Of a stretch of 64,000 nucleotides of DNA, positions 32,893 through 40,824 are shown piece by piece. Source of the DNA: Actinomycetospora callitridis (GTDB lineage: Bacteria > Actinomycetota > Actinomycetes > Mycobacteriales > Pseudonocardiaceae); NCBI RefSeq assembly GCF_028737265.1, contig NZ_JAQZAK010000002.1, forward strand, positions 806,001-870,000, read 5' to 3'. A program made the position numbers and the translations under genes. Under the pieces are notes generated by a model, which had not been told where the DNA came from, ran no database searches, and saw only the letters and a program-made list of their open reading frames with translations. Every line of letters begins with the position of its first letter. The first letter of the stretch is position 1.

Positions 32893-34431
32893 CTAGCCGA
32901 TGTGCCGCCCCTCGGCGTTCTCCCAGTACGGCTTGCGGAGGTCCTTCTTGAGGATCTTCCCGGACGCGTTGCGCGGCAGGGCGTCGATGACGTCGACCGA
33001 TCGCGGCCGCTTGAAGCCGGCCATGCGCTCCTTGCACCACTCCAGCAGCGCGTCGCTGTCGATCGTCGAGCCCTCCCGGGGGACGACGACGGCCTTGACC
33101 GTCTCGCCCCAGCGCTCGTCCGGCACGCCGATGACCGCCACGTCGGCGATGTCGGGGTGGCCGGAGAGGACGTTCTCGACCTCGATGGGGTACACGTTCT
33201 CCGCCCCGGTCACGATCATGTCCTTGATCCGGTCGGTGAGGAACAGGAAGCCCTCGTCGTCGAGGTAGCCGGCGTCGCCGGTGTGGAACCAGCCGTCCGA
33301 CAGCGCCGTCGCGGTCTCCTCCGGGCGCGCCCAGTAGCCCGGCGTCACCTGCGAGGAGCGGATCCAGACCTCGCCGACCTCGCCCGTGGGCAGGTCCTCG
33401 CCGGTGGCGGGGTCGACGGTCTTGAGCTCGACCCAGGGGTAGGCCTTGCCCGCCGAGCGCATGAGGTGGGCGCGCGGGCCGTCCGGGTCGTGGTCCTCGG
33501 GGTCGAGCTGCGTGATCGCGCCGGTGGTCTCGGTCGAGCCGTAGACCTGGAACAGCGGCGCCTTGAAGGTGGTCAGGACGCGGTTGAGCACCGTGCTCGT
33601 GATCGGCGAGGCCCCGTAGGCGATGGCGCGCAGCTTCGACCAGTCGCGGTCGGCGGCGCCGGGCACCCCGACGAGGAACTGCAGCACCGCGGGCACGAGG
33701 AAGGCGTTGGTGACGCCCTCGTCGGCCATCGTCGCGAGCAGCTGGTCGGGGACGATGTCGGCGACGAGGACCACGCGCGCGCCGAACGACATGCAGACCA
33801 GCGCGAAGCCCGAGCCGCCGATGTGGAACAGCGGCATCGCGACCAGGCCGACCGACTCGGTGTCGAAGCCCCAGTGGTCGCCGACCGAGAGCAGCGCCGC
33901 GAACTGGGTGTGGGTCAGCACGACGCCCTTGGGCAGGCCGGTGGTGCCCGAGGTGTAGAGCTGCAGGACGCAGTCGTCGTCCTGCGCGTGGTCGGGCGGG
34001 TCGAGCACCTCGTCGGACGCGGTGAGCCAGGCCTCGTAGTCGTCGTCGACGACCAGGACGCGGCGTACGGCGTCGATCGACCCCACCCGCTCGCGCAGGT
34101 CGGCGACGTCGGGACCCAGCACCACGAGCGGGGCCGCGGAGTCCTCGATGATCGCGATCAGCTCGTCGTGGGTGAGCCGGTTGTTCAGCGGCGCGGTCCC
34201 CGCCCGCACGCGGGGGGCGCCGAAGAGCAGGTCGAAGAACTCGGGTCGGTTCTTGCCCAGCCACACCACGCGCGCCCCGGCACCCAGCCCGTCGGCCGCC
34301 ATCGCGCGCGCCGCCAGGCCGGCGCGGCGGTCCAGCTCGGCGTAGGTCGTGTTCTGACCGTCGAACGTCAGCGCCACCAGGTCCGTGGCGCTCGCGTGCC
34401 GGCGCACGACGTCGGTCAGGCGGAACGACAC
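32893..34431 (-). CDS. fadD: Long-chain fatty-acid-CoA ligase (FadD-like), AICE target gene
   Basis: This 512-residue AMP-forming acyl-CoA ligase has P-loop LYTSGTTGLPKGVVL, QVYGSTETTGAI, the TGDAGYLDDEGFLFLTDR hinge, TGAENVYPIEVENVL and the catalytic Lys in ALPRNASGKILKKDLR. It activates fatty or related acids for the beta-oxidation genes that follow on the other strand. The last 19 codons are the AICE attachment sequence, so the gene was rebuilt by the element and stays complete. The GTG start faces the divergent acyl-CoA dehydrogenase across a 218-bp region with a TGACT-type palindrome. Confidence 0.93.
   Translation of the reverse strand: MSFRLTDVVRRHASATDLVALTFDGQNTTYAELDRRAGLAARAMAADGLGAGARVVWLGKNRPEFFDLLFGAPRVRAGTAPLNNRLTHDELIAIIEDSAAPLVVLGPDVADLRERVGSIDAVRRVLVVDDDYEAWLTASDEVLDPPDHAQDDDCVLQLYTSGTTGLPKGVVLTHTQFAALLSVGDHWGFDTESVGLVAMPLFHIGGSGFALVCMSFGARVVLVADIVPDQLLATMADEGVTNAFLVPAVLQFLVGVPGAADRDWSKLRAIAYGASPITSTVLNRVLTTFKAPLFQVYGSTETTGAITQLDPEDHDPDGPRAHLMRSAGKAYPWVELKTVDPATGEDLPTGEVGEVWIRSSQVTPGYWARPEETATALSDGWFHTGDAGYLDDEGFLFLTDRIKDMIVTGAENVYPIEVENVLSGHPDIADVAVIGVPDERWGETVKAVVVPREGSTIDSDALLEWCKERMAGFKRPRSVDVIDALPRNASGKILKKDLRKPYWENAEGRHIG
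32896..32952 (+). repeat. attR direct repeat of the AICE (inside fadD 3' end)
   Basis: These 57 bases match attL at 18638-18694 with three differences. On the minus strand they encode LKKDLRKPYWENAEGRHIG and the TAG stop of fadD. Integration at the 3' end with restoration of the codons leaves the ligase intact. Confidence 0.85.
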
Positions 34432-34537
34432 AGGAGACCTCCACGAGGGGCGGGCCGGGGAACGGGACAGAGGGGACGGCGGTGACGCCGACCACAGGCC
34501 AGGCGCGACCGTAACCGGTGATACGGAAGGGCGGAAG

Positions 34538-34551
34538 AGTCAGGCTTGACT
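34538..34551. promoter_or_regulatory. Candidate TetR operator in the fadD/acyl-CoA dehydrogenase gap
   Basis: agtca-ggct-tgact is a perfect inverted repeat with a 4-base spacer, followed by gttac, midway between divergent promoters. A very similar site is at 37583-37596 upstream of the nearby TetR gene. Confidence 0.5.
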
Positions 34552-34649
34552 GTTACCGGGCGGTGCAGCCACGCTGAGGTCCACCAGCACGGACGCGGGC
34601 CCGCTGCACCGACAGGGCGCCCGCACGTCCCCAGAGGAGGGGCCACCCG

Positions 34650-35792
34650 GTGGAGCGAACGATCTTCTCCGACGAGCACACCGACTTCCGGCAGATGGTC
34701 CGGGACTTCCTGGAGAAGGAGGCCGTCCCGCACCACCCGGAGTGGGAGAAGCAGGGCCACGTCAGCCGGGACATCTGGCTGGCCGCCGGGAAGACCGGCC
34801 TGCTCGCCATGGACATCCCGGAGGAGTACGGCGGCGGCGGGACGACCGACCTGCGCTTCCAGTGGATCGTCACCGAGGAGGTCGCCCGCGCGGGCACGAG
34901 CGGGCTCGGCTTCACGCTGCACAACGACGTCATCGCGCCGTACCTGAACGAGCTGACGAACGACGAGCAGAAGCAGCGCTGGCTGCCGCGCTTCTGCACC
35001 GGCGAGATGATCACCGCCATCGCGATGACCGAGCCGGGCACCGGCTCGGACCTGCAGGGCATCCAGACCCGCGCCGTCCGCGAGGGCGACGAGTGGGTCA
35101 TCAACGGTCAGAAGACGTTCATCACCAACGGCATCATGAGCGACCTGGTGATCGTCGTGTGCAAGACCGACCCGGACGCCGGCGCCCACGGCTTCAGCCT
35201 CATCGTCGTCGAGCGCGACACCCCCGGCTTCGAGCGTGGCCGCAACCTCGAGAAGATCGGCATGTCCGCCCAGGACACCGCGGAGCTGTCGTTCACCGAC
35301 GTCCGCGTCCCCGCCGGGAACCTCCTCGGCGAGGAGGGCAAGGGCTTCATCTACCTGATGCAGAACCTGCCCCGCGAGCGCCTCTCCATCGCCGTCGGCT
35401 CCATCGCCGGGGCGGAGAAGGTCCTCGAGGAGACCATCAAGTACGTCAAGGAGCGCACCGCGTTCGGCAAGCCGCTCGCGAAGCTCCAGACGGTGCGGTT
35501 CTCGACCGCCGAGATGGCGACCAAGCTGGCCGTGACCCGCACCTTCGTCGACCGCTGCATCACCGAGCTCGACGAGGGCAAGCTCGGCCCGGCCGACGCC
35601 TCGATGGCCAAGTACTGGGCCAGCGAGACGGCCAAGGAGGTCATCGACGGATGCCTCCAGCTGCACGGCGGCTACGGGTACATGAAGGAGTACCCGGTCG
35701 CGAAGGCGTACCTCGACACCCGCGTCCAGACGATCTACGGCGGCACCACGGAGATCATGAAGGAGATCATCGGCCGGGTGGTGCTCGGATGA
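34650..35792 (+). CDS. Acyl-CoA dehydrogenase
   Basis: This 380-residue FAD-dependent acyl-CoA dehydrogenase does the first oxidation step of beta-oxidation. Motifs in order are the FAD/substrate block AIAMTEPGTGSDLQGI, INGQKTFITNG, the ERTAFGKPLAKLQ region, QLHGGYGYMKEYPV and the C-terminal YGGTTEIMKEIIGR with the catalytic Glu. Length is normal. The GTG start has a strong AGAGGAGGGG site. It is coupled by ATGA to an LLM-type oxidoreductase and divergent from fadD, with a palindromic operator candidate between them. Confidence 0.95.
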   Translation: MERTIFSDEHTDFRQMVRDFLEKEAVPHHPEWEKQGHVSRDIWLAAGKTGLLAMDIPEEYGGGGTTDLRFQWIVTEEVARAGTSGLGFTLHNDVIAPYLNELTNDEQKQRWLPRFCTGEMITAIAMTEPGTGSDLQGIQTRAVREGDEWVINGQKTFITNGIMSDLVIVVCKTDPDAGAHGFSLIVVERDTPGFERGRNLEKIGMSAQDTAELSFTDVRVPAGNLLGEEGKGFIYLMQNLPRERLSIAVGSIAGAEKVLEETIKYVKERTAFGKPLAKLQTVRFSTAEMATKLAVTRTFVDRCITELDEGKLGPADASMAKYWASETAKEVIDGCLQLHGGYGYMKEYPVAKAYLDTRVQTIYGGTTEIMKEIIGRVVLG

Positions 35793-36838
35793 GCGCCATC
35801 AAGGTGGGCATGGGGATCGCCTACGCCCAGGGCGGCTTCCGCGAGACCGTCGAGAAGGTCGTCGAGCTCGAGGACGTCGGGCTCGACGCGGTGAGCGTCG
35901 CCGAGCTGTACAGCTTCGACGCGGTGAGCCAGCTCGGCTACATCGCGGCGCGTACGTCGCGGGTGCACATCGAGTCCGGCATCGTCCAGATCTACACGCG
36001 GACCCCGTCGCTGACGGCGATGACCGCGGCCGGCCTCGACTACGTCTCCGACGGGCGGTTCGTGCTCGGCATGGGCGCCTCGGGGCCCCAGGTCATCGAG
36101 GGCTTCCACGGCGTGAAGTACGACGCGCCGGTCGGGCGGACGCGCGAGATCATCGAGATCTGCCGGCAGGTGTGGCGCCGCGAGAAGGTCGAGTACTCGG
36201 GCAAGCACTACACGGTGCCGTTGCCCCCGGAGCAGGGCACGGGGCTGGGCAAGCCGCTGAAGCTCATCAACCACCCGGTGCGGGCGCAGATCCCGGTGAT
36301 GCTCGCGGCGATCGGGCCGAAGAACGTCGAGCTGGCCGCCGAGCTCGCCGAGGTCTGGGAGCCCATCTGGTTCCACCCGGGCCGGGCGCACGAGGTGTGG
36401 GGCTCGTCGTTGGAGGCCGGCAAGGCCCGTCGCGACCCCTCGCTGGGCGAGCTGCAGACCTCGGTCAACGTCCCGTTCGCCGTCGGGCCGGGAGCCGGGA
36501 AGCTGCGCGAGCAGGTGCGTCCCCAGCTCGCGCTCTACGTGGGCGGGATGGGCGCGAAGGGCAAGAACTTCTACAACGACCTCGCCGCGCGCTACGGCTT
36601 CGCCGACGAGGCGGCCGAGATCCAGGACCTCTACCTCTCCGGCCGCAAGGACGAGGCAGCTGAGAAGGTGCCCGAGGAGCTCGTGCACGCGGTCTCGCTG
36701 ATCGGCAGCGAGGACGAGGTGGCCGAGCAGGTGCGCGGGTTCGCCGCCGCCGGGGTCACGCAGCTCAACATCCAGCCGTTGGACCCGGACCACGAGACCG
36801 TGAAGTCGTCGCTGGAGACCCTGAAGTCCCTGCTGTAG
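35789..36838 (+). CDS. LLM-class (F420-dependent type) oxidoreductase
   Basis: This 349-residue luciferase-like TIM-barrel oxidoreductase includes the SVAELYSFDAVSQLGYIAAR and LGMGASGPQVIEGFHG blocks typical of F420-dependent members such as F420-glucose-6-phosphate dehydrogenase or mycobacterial LLM proteins. Use of F420 rather than FMN is inferred from this subgroup and the actinobacterial host. It overlaps the acyl-CoA dehydrogenase stop as ATGA, so both probably act on one lipid or CoA substrate. The exact reaction is unknown. Confidence 0.88.
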   Translation: MSAIKVGMGIAYAQGGFRETVEKVVELEDVGLDAVSVAELYSFDAVSQLGYIAARTSRVHIESGIVQIYTRTPSLTAMTAAGLDYVSDGRFVLGMGASGPQVIEGFHGVKYDAPVGRTREIIEICRQVWRREKVEYSGKHYTVPLPPEQGTGLGKPLKLINHPVRAQIPVMLAAIGPKNVELAAELAEVWEPIWFHPGRAHEVWGSSLEAGKARRDPSLGELQTSVNVPFAVGPGAGKLREQVRPQLALYVGGMGAKGKNFYNDLAARYGFADEAAEIQDLYLSGRKDEAAEKVPEELVHAVSLIGSEDEVAEQVRGFAAAGVTQLNIQPLDPDHETVKSSLETLKSLL

Positions 36839-36868
36839 GAGCGCGCTGCAGGAGCGCTGTCGGAGCCC

Positions 36869-37516
36869 TCAGGCGCCGGACCCGCCCTCGGGCAGCAGGA
36901 GCATGCGTGCGAGCTGCTTCCACTGCTCGAGGTGCGGGTCGGTCTGCGGGTCGCGCGGATCGAACCCGTAGGTCAGGGCGACCCCGCGCATGGCGGTCAG
37001 CAGCGTCTCGCGCACGAGCGCCGCCCGCGCCGGGTCGGCGTAGTCCTCGAAGAACACGTCGACGGTCTGGCGGATCGCGGCACCCAGGCGCCGCTCGGCG
37101 GGGAGCAGGGCCTCGGCCAGCGCCGGGTCGGTGCGCGCGGCGGTCCACAGCTCGACCGACGCCCAGAAGTAGGCCTGCTGGTAGGTCCACCACATGACCT
37201 CGACGGCGCGATCGAGCCGGGGACCGGGGTCGACGTCGGCGTCCGGCAGGTCCGCGCGGGCCAGGCCGTCGGCGGCGAACCGGCTGGTCGCGAGGTGCTG
37301 CGCGGCGGCGACGAGCAGGTTCTCCTTGGACGGGAAGTGGTGCAGCAGCCGTCCCCGGGAGACCCCGGCGCGGTTCTGGATGGTCAGCGTCGTGGTGCCC
37401 GCGTAGCCCGACTCGACGAGACAGGACACGGCCGCGTCGAGGATGCGCGTGCGGCTGTCGGAGGTCCGCTGCTCGCGGGAGCGCCGCTCCGGCTCGGCGG
37501 TCGATCGGCTGCTCAT
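36869..37516 (-). CDS. TetR-family regulator, likely of the fadD/acyl-CoA dehydrogenase genes
   Basis: This 215-residue TetR protein has a polar N-terminal tail (RRSREQRTSDSRTRILDAAV), the helix-turn-helix segment TIQNRAGVSRGRLLHHFPSK at residues 47-66, and a helical ligand domain with the aromatic run VMWWTYQQAYFWASVELW. It lies convergent to the LLM gene. A palindrome (ggtca-aacc-tgact) 67 bases upstream of its ATG matches the one in the fadD/dehydrogenase gap, so autoregulation and control of those genes are likely. Confidence 0.9.
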   Translation of the reverse strand: MSSRSTAEPERRSREQRTSDSRTRILDAAVSCLVESGYAGTTTLTIQNRAGVSRGRLLHHFPSKENLLVAAAQHLATSRFAADGLARADLPDADVDPGPRLDRAVEVMWWTYQQAYFWASVELWTAARTDPALAEALLPAERRLGAAIRQTVDVFFEDYADPARAALVRETLLTAMRGVALTYGFDPRDPQTDPHLEQWKQLARMLLLPEGGSGA

Positions 37517-37582
37517 CCTCTCGCCCCTCCCCGTCCCTGCTGCCGTCGGTGGACGACGATCGTGCATCCCCCCGACGGGAAC

Positions 37583-37596
37583 GGTCAAACCTGACT
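37583..37596. promoter_or_regulatory. Candidate operator upstream of the TetR gene at 36869-37516
   Basis: ggtca-aacc-tgact, followed by gtcc, nearly repeats the agtca-ggct-tgact site at 34538-34551. It overlaps the 3' end of the upstream TetR gene by a few bases. Confidence 0.45.
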
Positions 37597-38193
37597 GTCC
37601 GAGCGGCCAGGGGACACGCCGGGCCGCAGGACCGCGAGCAGGCCGTCGACGAGGAGGGCCCGCGTGCCGGCGCGGTCGAGCGTGCCGCGCACCAACCACT
37701 CCCGGGATGCCGAGCGCACCAGGCCGAAGAACGACCGCACGCGCGCCCGGTAGGGGTCGTCGGGTGCGTCGGGGGCCAGGGCCGCGAGGACGCGGTCGGC
37801 GGCGATCTCGTCGGCCTCGGCCAGGATCGCGTCGACGTCGATGTCCCCGGCCGCCCCGGTCCCGACCGAGAGCCACAGGCCGCGGTGCCGCTCGACGGCG
37901 TCGAGGAACCAGTCGACGGCGGCGCCGGCCCGGACGTCGACGGTGCCCGGCGGCAGCTCGGAGACCGCGACCTCGGGGATCGTCGTCAGCCGGCGCACGA
38001 CCTCGAGGTAGAGCGCGCGCTTCGTCCCGAAGTAGTGGTTGATCAGGCCGCGCGCGACCCCGGCCTCGCCGGCGAGGTCGGTGGTCGACACCGCGGCGTA
38101 CGGGTGCTCGGTGAACAGCCGCAGCGCGCCGGCGACGATCTCCTCGCGCCGCGCGTCGGGGTCCAGCCGCCGGCCGCGCAGGGGTGTGCTCAT
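37585..38193 (-). CDS. TetR-family regulator, coupled to the acetoacetate-decarboxylase-like gene
   Basis: This 202-residue TetR protein has an N-terminal helix-turn-helix (DLAGEAGVARGLINHYFGTKRALY at about residues 41-64, with NHYFGTK typical of the family) and a C-terminal ligand-binding helical domain. Its ATG overlaps the stop of the acetoacetate-decarboxylase-like gene as ATGA, so it is co-translated with the GMC oxidoreductase operon, probably as its regulator. Two palindromes before fadA (40762-40791) are possible targets. Confidence 0.9.
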   Translation of the reverse strand: MSTPLRGRRLDPDARREEIVAGALRLFTEHPYAAVSTTDLAGEAGVARGLINHYFGTKRALYLEVVRRLTTIPEVAVSELPPGTVDVRAGAAVDWFLDAVERHRGLWLSVGTGAAGDIDVDAILAEADEIAADRVLAALAPDAPDDPYRARVRSFFGLVRSASREWLVRGTLDRAGTRALLVDGLLAVLRPGVSPGRSDSQV

Positions 38194-38909
38194 CGGGCGG
38201 GGTCGACGTGGGGGCTTTCCTGACGTCGAACGTCAGCCTGGCCCCCAGGCTGCGACCCCCGCGCAGACACCCGCGCGCGATCGGCCGGCGTCATCCCGAA
38301 CAGCATCGCGAAGTCGTGGAGTGTCGCCGAGACGACGGGACGGCGCCCGGCGAGGAAGGCCAGCGGCCCGTCGGGGTCGAACGACCACTGCGCGGACAGG
38401 AGCCCGAGGCCCGCGCGGCTGGACACCGGGCTCTCGCAGCGTCGCCCGTCGAGGTCCTGGGCCAGCGTGAACCCGACGCGCGGGCGTCCCGGGAGACGGC
38501 GGCCGTGGCGCAGGACCGCGGACGCCGCCGGGTGGCCCGCACCCTCGAGGGTCATCTCCGGCGTGCCCTCGGCGACGCCGGTGAAGCGCGCGAGGCCCTT
38601 CGGGATGCCCCACAGCTCCCGCCCGCCGTCGCGGGAGGCGGGGCTGTCGACCCAGATGGCGACGATGTGCGGGCGCACGTGGGCCCCGACGCGTCCGGCC
38701 ACCGCGACCAGGAGCTCCCGGTAGCTCATGGCGCCACCCGGGGCGTAGTCGACCCATGCCGCGCCGACGGGCGTCCGGCCGCCGAGCACCAGGGGCCGCC
38801 AGTCGTCGGGCCAGGTGGCGGTCGGCAGGTCCTCGGTGGGGACGAGGAAGGTCGACAGGTCCATCCGGCCGACGACCGTCCAGGGCTCCGGGGGGTAGGC
38901 GGTGGTCAC
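38190..38909 (-). CDS. Acetoacetate-decarboxylase-like protein with repeat-derived tail
   Basis: This 239-residue protein is of the acetoacetate decarboxylase superfamily. The fold is indicated by GAAWVDYAPGGAMSYREL, VAIWVDSPASRDGGRELW, GIPKGLARF and the late WSFDPDGPLAFLAGRRP. The Schiff-base Lys candidate is in GIPKGL. Many actinobacterial members have unknown substrates and accompany lipid enzymes. The last 22 residues are unrelated to the family: they are encoded by interspersed repeat copy B, which reads in frame and ends in the ATGA shared with the TetR gene. GTGA overlap couples it to the GMC oxidoreductase. Confidence 0.82.
   Translation of the reverse strand: MTTAYPPEPWTVVGRMDLSTFLVPTEDLPTATWPDDWRPLVLGGRTPVGAAWVDYAPGGAMSYRELLVAVAGRVGAHVRPHIVAIWVDSPASRDGGRELWGIPKGLARFTGVAEGTPEMTLEGAGHPAASAVLRHGRRLPGRPRVGFTLAQDLDGRRCESPVSSRAGLGLLSAQWSFDPDGPLAFLAGRRPVVSATLHDFAMLFGMTPADRARVSARGSQPGGQADVRRQESPHVDPAR
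38208..38252 (+). repeat. Interspersed short repeat, copy B (in frame inside a gene)
   Basis: This 45-bp block begins gtgggggctttcctgacgtc and matches the reverse complement of copy A (9600-9644) at 42 of 45 bases. On the minus strand it encodes fifteen residues of the acetoacetate-decarboxylase-like protein's tail, in the same frame (QPGG, RQESPH) seen in copy A. Confidence 0.8.
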
Positions 38910-40663
38910 GTCGGCACTCCGAGGGTCGGGGTCGGGAGGTCGGTGGTCCGCAGCGCGCCAGGGGCGTCGGCGGGCACGGCGGGGTGCCGCGGGGCGACGG
39001 GCGCCACGCGGCGGTAGGGCTCGCCGGGGGCGGGACGCGGGTCGGGCTCGCCGCGGTTGGGCCAGAGCGACATCGCGCGCTCGGCGAGCGCGGTGATCGT
39101 CAGCGACGGGTTCACCCCGAGGTTCGCCGGCACCGTCGAGCCGTCGACGACGTGGACGCCGGGGTGGCCGTGCAGGCGGTGGTACGGGTCGACGACGCCC
39201 GTCACCGGCGTCTCGGAGATCACCGCGCCGCCGAGGAAGTGCCCGGTGACCGGCACGTTGACCAGCGTCGAGCTCGCGCCGACAGGGAAGCCGCCGATCC
39301 GGCGGGCGACGCGCCGGGCGACGTCGTGGCCGGACGGGATCCACGCGGGGTTCGGCGTCCCGGCGCCCGGGCGGGAGGTGAGGCCCCGGAACAGGCGTCG
39401 CGGGCGCAGCGTCAGCGAGTTGTCCAGCGACTGCATCACCAGCAGCACGATCGACTGCTCCGCCCAGCGCCGCGGGCGGTGCAGGGCGCGCAGGGTCCGC
39501 CGCGAGCGCAGGGCCTCGCCCGCGATCCGCCGCCACGACGGGCCGCGCGCGCCGAGCGTGCGGTCGTCCGTCGCCGTCGTGCCGTCGACGAGCACCGCCG
39601 AGAGCAGCGCCAGCAGGTTCGACCCGCGCCCGTAGCGCACCGGCTCGACGTGGGTGTGCGGGTCCGGGTGGATCGACGAGGTGATCGAGACCCCGCGCGT
39701 GAAGTCGACGTCGTCCCGCGGCGCGCGCGCGGCGAGGATGGCCTCGGAGTTGGTGCGGGAGAGCTCGCCGAGCCGCGGGGAGACGCGCGGCAGGTCGCCC
39801 CGGCGCCGCCACCGGTGCAGCAGCCGCTGGCTGCCCAGCGCCGACGCCGCGACGACGACCTGGTCGGCGCGCAGCGTGCGCCGACCGCCCGGACGCCCGG
39901 TGTGCCGCACGTCGACCTCGTAGCCGGAGGCACCGGACAGGTCGCCGCCGCGCGGGCGGACGCGCGTCACCGTCGTCAGGGGGTGCACCCGGACGCCCGC
40001 CGCCTCGGCGAGGTGCAGGTAGTTCTTGACCAGCGTGTTCTTCGCGTCGTGCCGGCACCCGGTCATGCACTCGCCGCAGTGCAGGCACCCGTGGCGCGCG
40101 GGCCCCGCGCCGCCGAAGTACGGGTCGGGGACCTCCTCGCCGGGTCTCTCTCCCGCCCTCCCGGCGCCGAAGAAGACCCCGACGTCGGCGTGGCCGAAGG
40201 TGTGGCCGACTCCCATCTCCTCGGCGACGTCGCGCATCACCTCGTCCGACGGCGAGACCCGCGGGTAGGTGGTGGCGCCGAGCATCCGCGCAGCCTGGTC
40301 GTAGGGCCGGTCGAGCTCGTCGGCCCAGTCGGTGATGTCGCGCCACTGCGGGTCGTCGTAGAACGCGCGCCCGGGCCGGTAGAGCGTGTTGGCGTACACC
40401 AGCGAGCCGCCGCCGACGCCGGCCCCGGAGAGCACGAGGACGTCGCGCAAGGGGTTCACCCGGAAGATGCCGAAGCAGCGGGCCCACGGGGCCCACAGGT
40501 AGTCGCGGAGCTGCCAGGAGGTCGCGGGGAAGTCGCCGTCGGCGAAGCGGCGCCCCGCCTCGAGCACCCCGACCCGGTAGCCCTTCTCGGCCAGGCGCAG
40601 GGCGCTCACCGCGCCGCCGAAGCCCGAGCCGACCACCAGGACGTCGTAGTCGGGAGCCGCCAT
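38906..40663 (-). CDS. GMC-family FAD oxidoreductase, cholesterol-oxidase-like (ChoD type)
   Basis: This 585-residue flavoprotein has the FAD motif YDVLVVGSGFGGAVSALRLA, a Cys-rich insert CLHCGECMTGC (about residues 205-215), VLSGAGVGGGSLVYANTLY and a C-terminal VVDGSTVPANLGVNPSLTIT block with the active-site region. Overall it resembles mycobacterial ChoD-type proteins, annotated as cholesterol oxidases but of uncertain activity. It is coupled by GTGA to an acetoacetate-decarboxylase-like gene and divergent from fadA-fadB, so sterol or other alcohol oxidation feeding beta-oxidation is plausible. The sterol assignment is an inference. Confidence 0.88.
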   Translation of the reverse strand: MAAPDYDVLVVGSGFGGAVSALRLAEKGYRVGVLEAGRRFADGDFPATSWQLRDYLWAPWARCFGIFRVNPLRDVLVLSGAGVGGGSLVYANTLYRPGRAFYDDPQWRDITDWADELDRPYDQAARMLGATTYPRVSPSDEVMRDVAEEMGVGHTFGHADVGVFFGAGRAGERPGEEVPDPYFGGAGPARHGCLHCGECMTGCRHDAKNTLVKNYLHLAEAAGVRVHPLTTVTRVRPRGGDLSGASGYEVDVRHTGRPGGRRTLRADQVVVAASALGSQRLLHRWRRRGDLPRVSPRLGELSRTNSEAILAARAPRDDVDFTRGVSITSSIHPDPHTHVEPVRYGRGSNLLALLSAVLVDGTTATDDRTLGARGPSWRRIAGEALRSRRTLRALHRPRRWAEQSIVLLVMQSLDNSLTLRPRRLFRGLTSRPGAGTPNPAWIPSGHDVARRVARRIGGFPVGASSTLVNVPVTGHFLGGAVISETPVTGVVDPYHRLHGHPGVHVVDGSTVPANLGVNPSLTITALAERAMSLWPNRGEPDPRPAPGEPYRRVAPVAPRHPAVPADAPGALRTTDLPTPTLGVPT

Positions 40664-40761
40664 GACCCCACCCTCGCGAGCCGTTGGCAGCCTGTCAACG
40701 AGAACCGGACAACGCTACCGACCAGTAACAGGAGGTCGGCAGCACGTTGACACGAGAGCAA

Positions 40762-40791
40762 AACAGTCCATCATGACTGTTGAGAGCAGTC
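40762..40791. promoter_or_regulatory. Overlapping palindromes before fadA
   Basis: aacagtc-catcat-gactgtt (40762-40781) is a perfect 7-bp inverted repeat, and gactg-ttgagag-cagtc (40775-40791) shares its right arm. They lie 34-63 bases before the fadA start in the gap with the GMC gene. Both carry the gactgt word found at the two other TetR-type sites here. Confidence 0.5.
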
Positions 40792-40824
40792 GGCTCACCA
40801 CGCGCGCGAAGGGACACCCCACCC

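Larger units (their letters stand above)
18638..32952. mobile_element. Actinomycete integrative and conjugative element (AICE), 14.3 kb, at the 3' end of fadD
   Basis: The element is bounded by 57-bp direct repeats with 54 identities. The right repeat is the last 19 codons (with stop) of the acyl-CoA ligase gene; the left repeat encodes LKKDLRKPYWEHAEGRHIG and a stop. Inside are the AICE hallmarks: HUH replication initiator, Nudix hydrolase, XRE/TPR regulator, FtsK-like TraB, small transfer proteins, HTH Xis and tyrosine integrase adjacent to attR. Cargo at 21.2-26.4 kb has lower GC than its flanks. All core genes look intact. Most AICEs use tRNA genes, so a ligase gene target is unusual. Confidence 0.88.

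Noticed and set aside
32776..34485. A long plus-strand open frame opposite fadD
   Set aside because: The composition mirrors the ligase codons, with no motifs, start signal or neighbours; the ligase on the other strand is certain.
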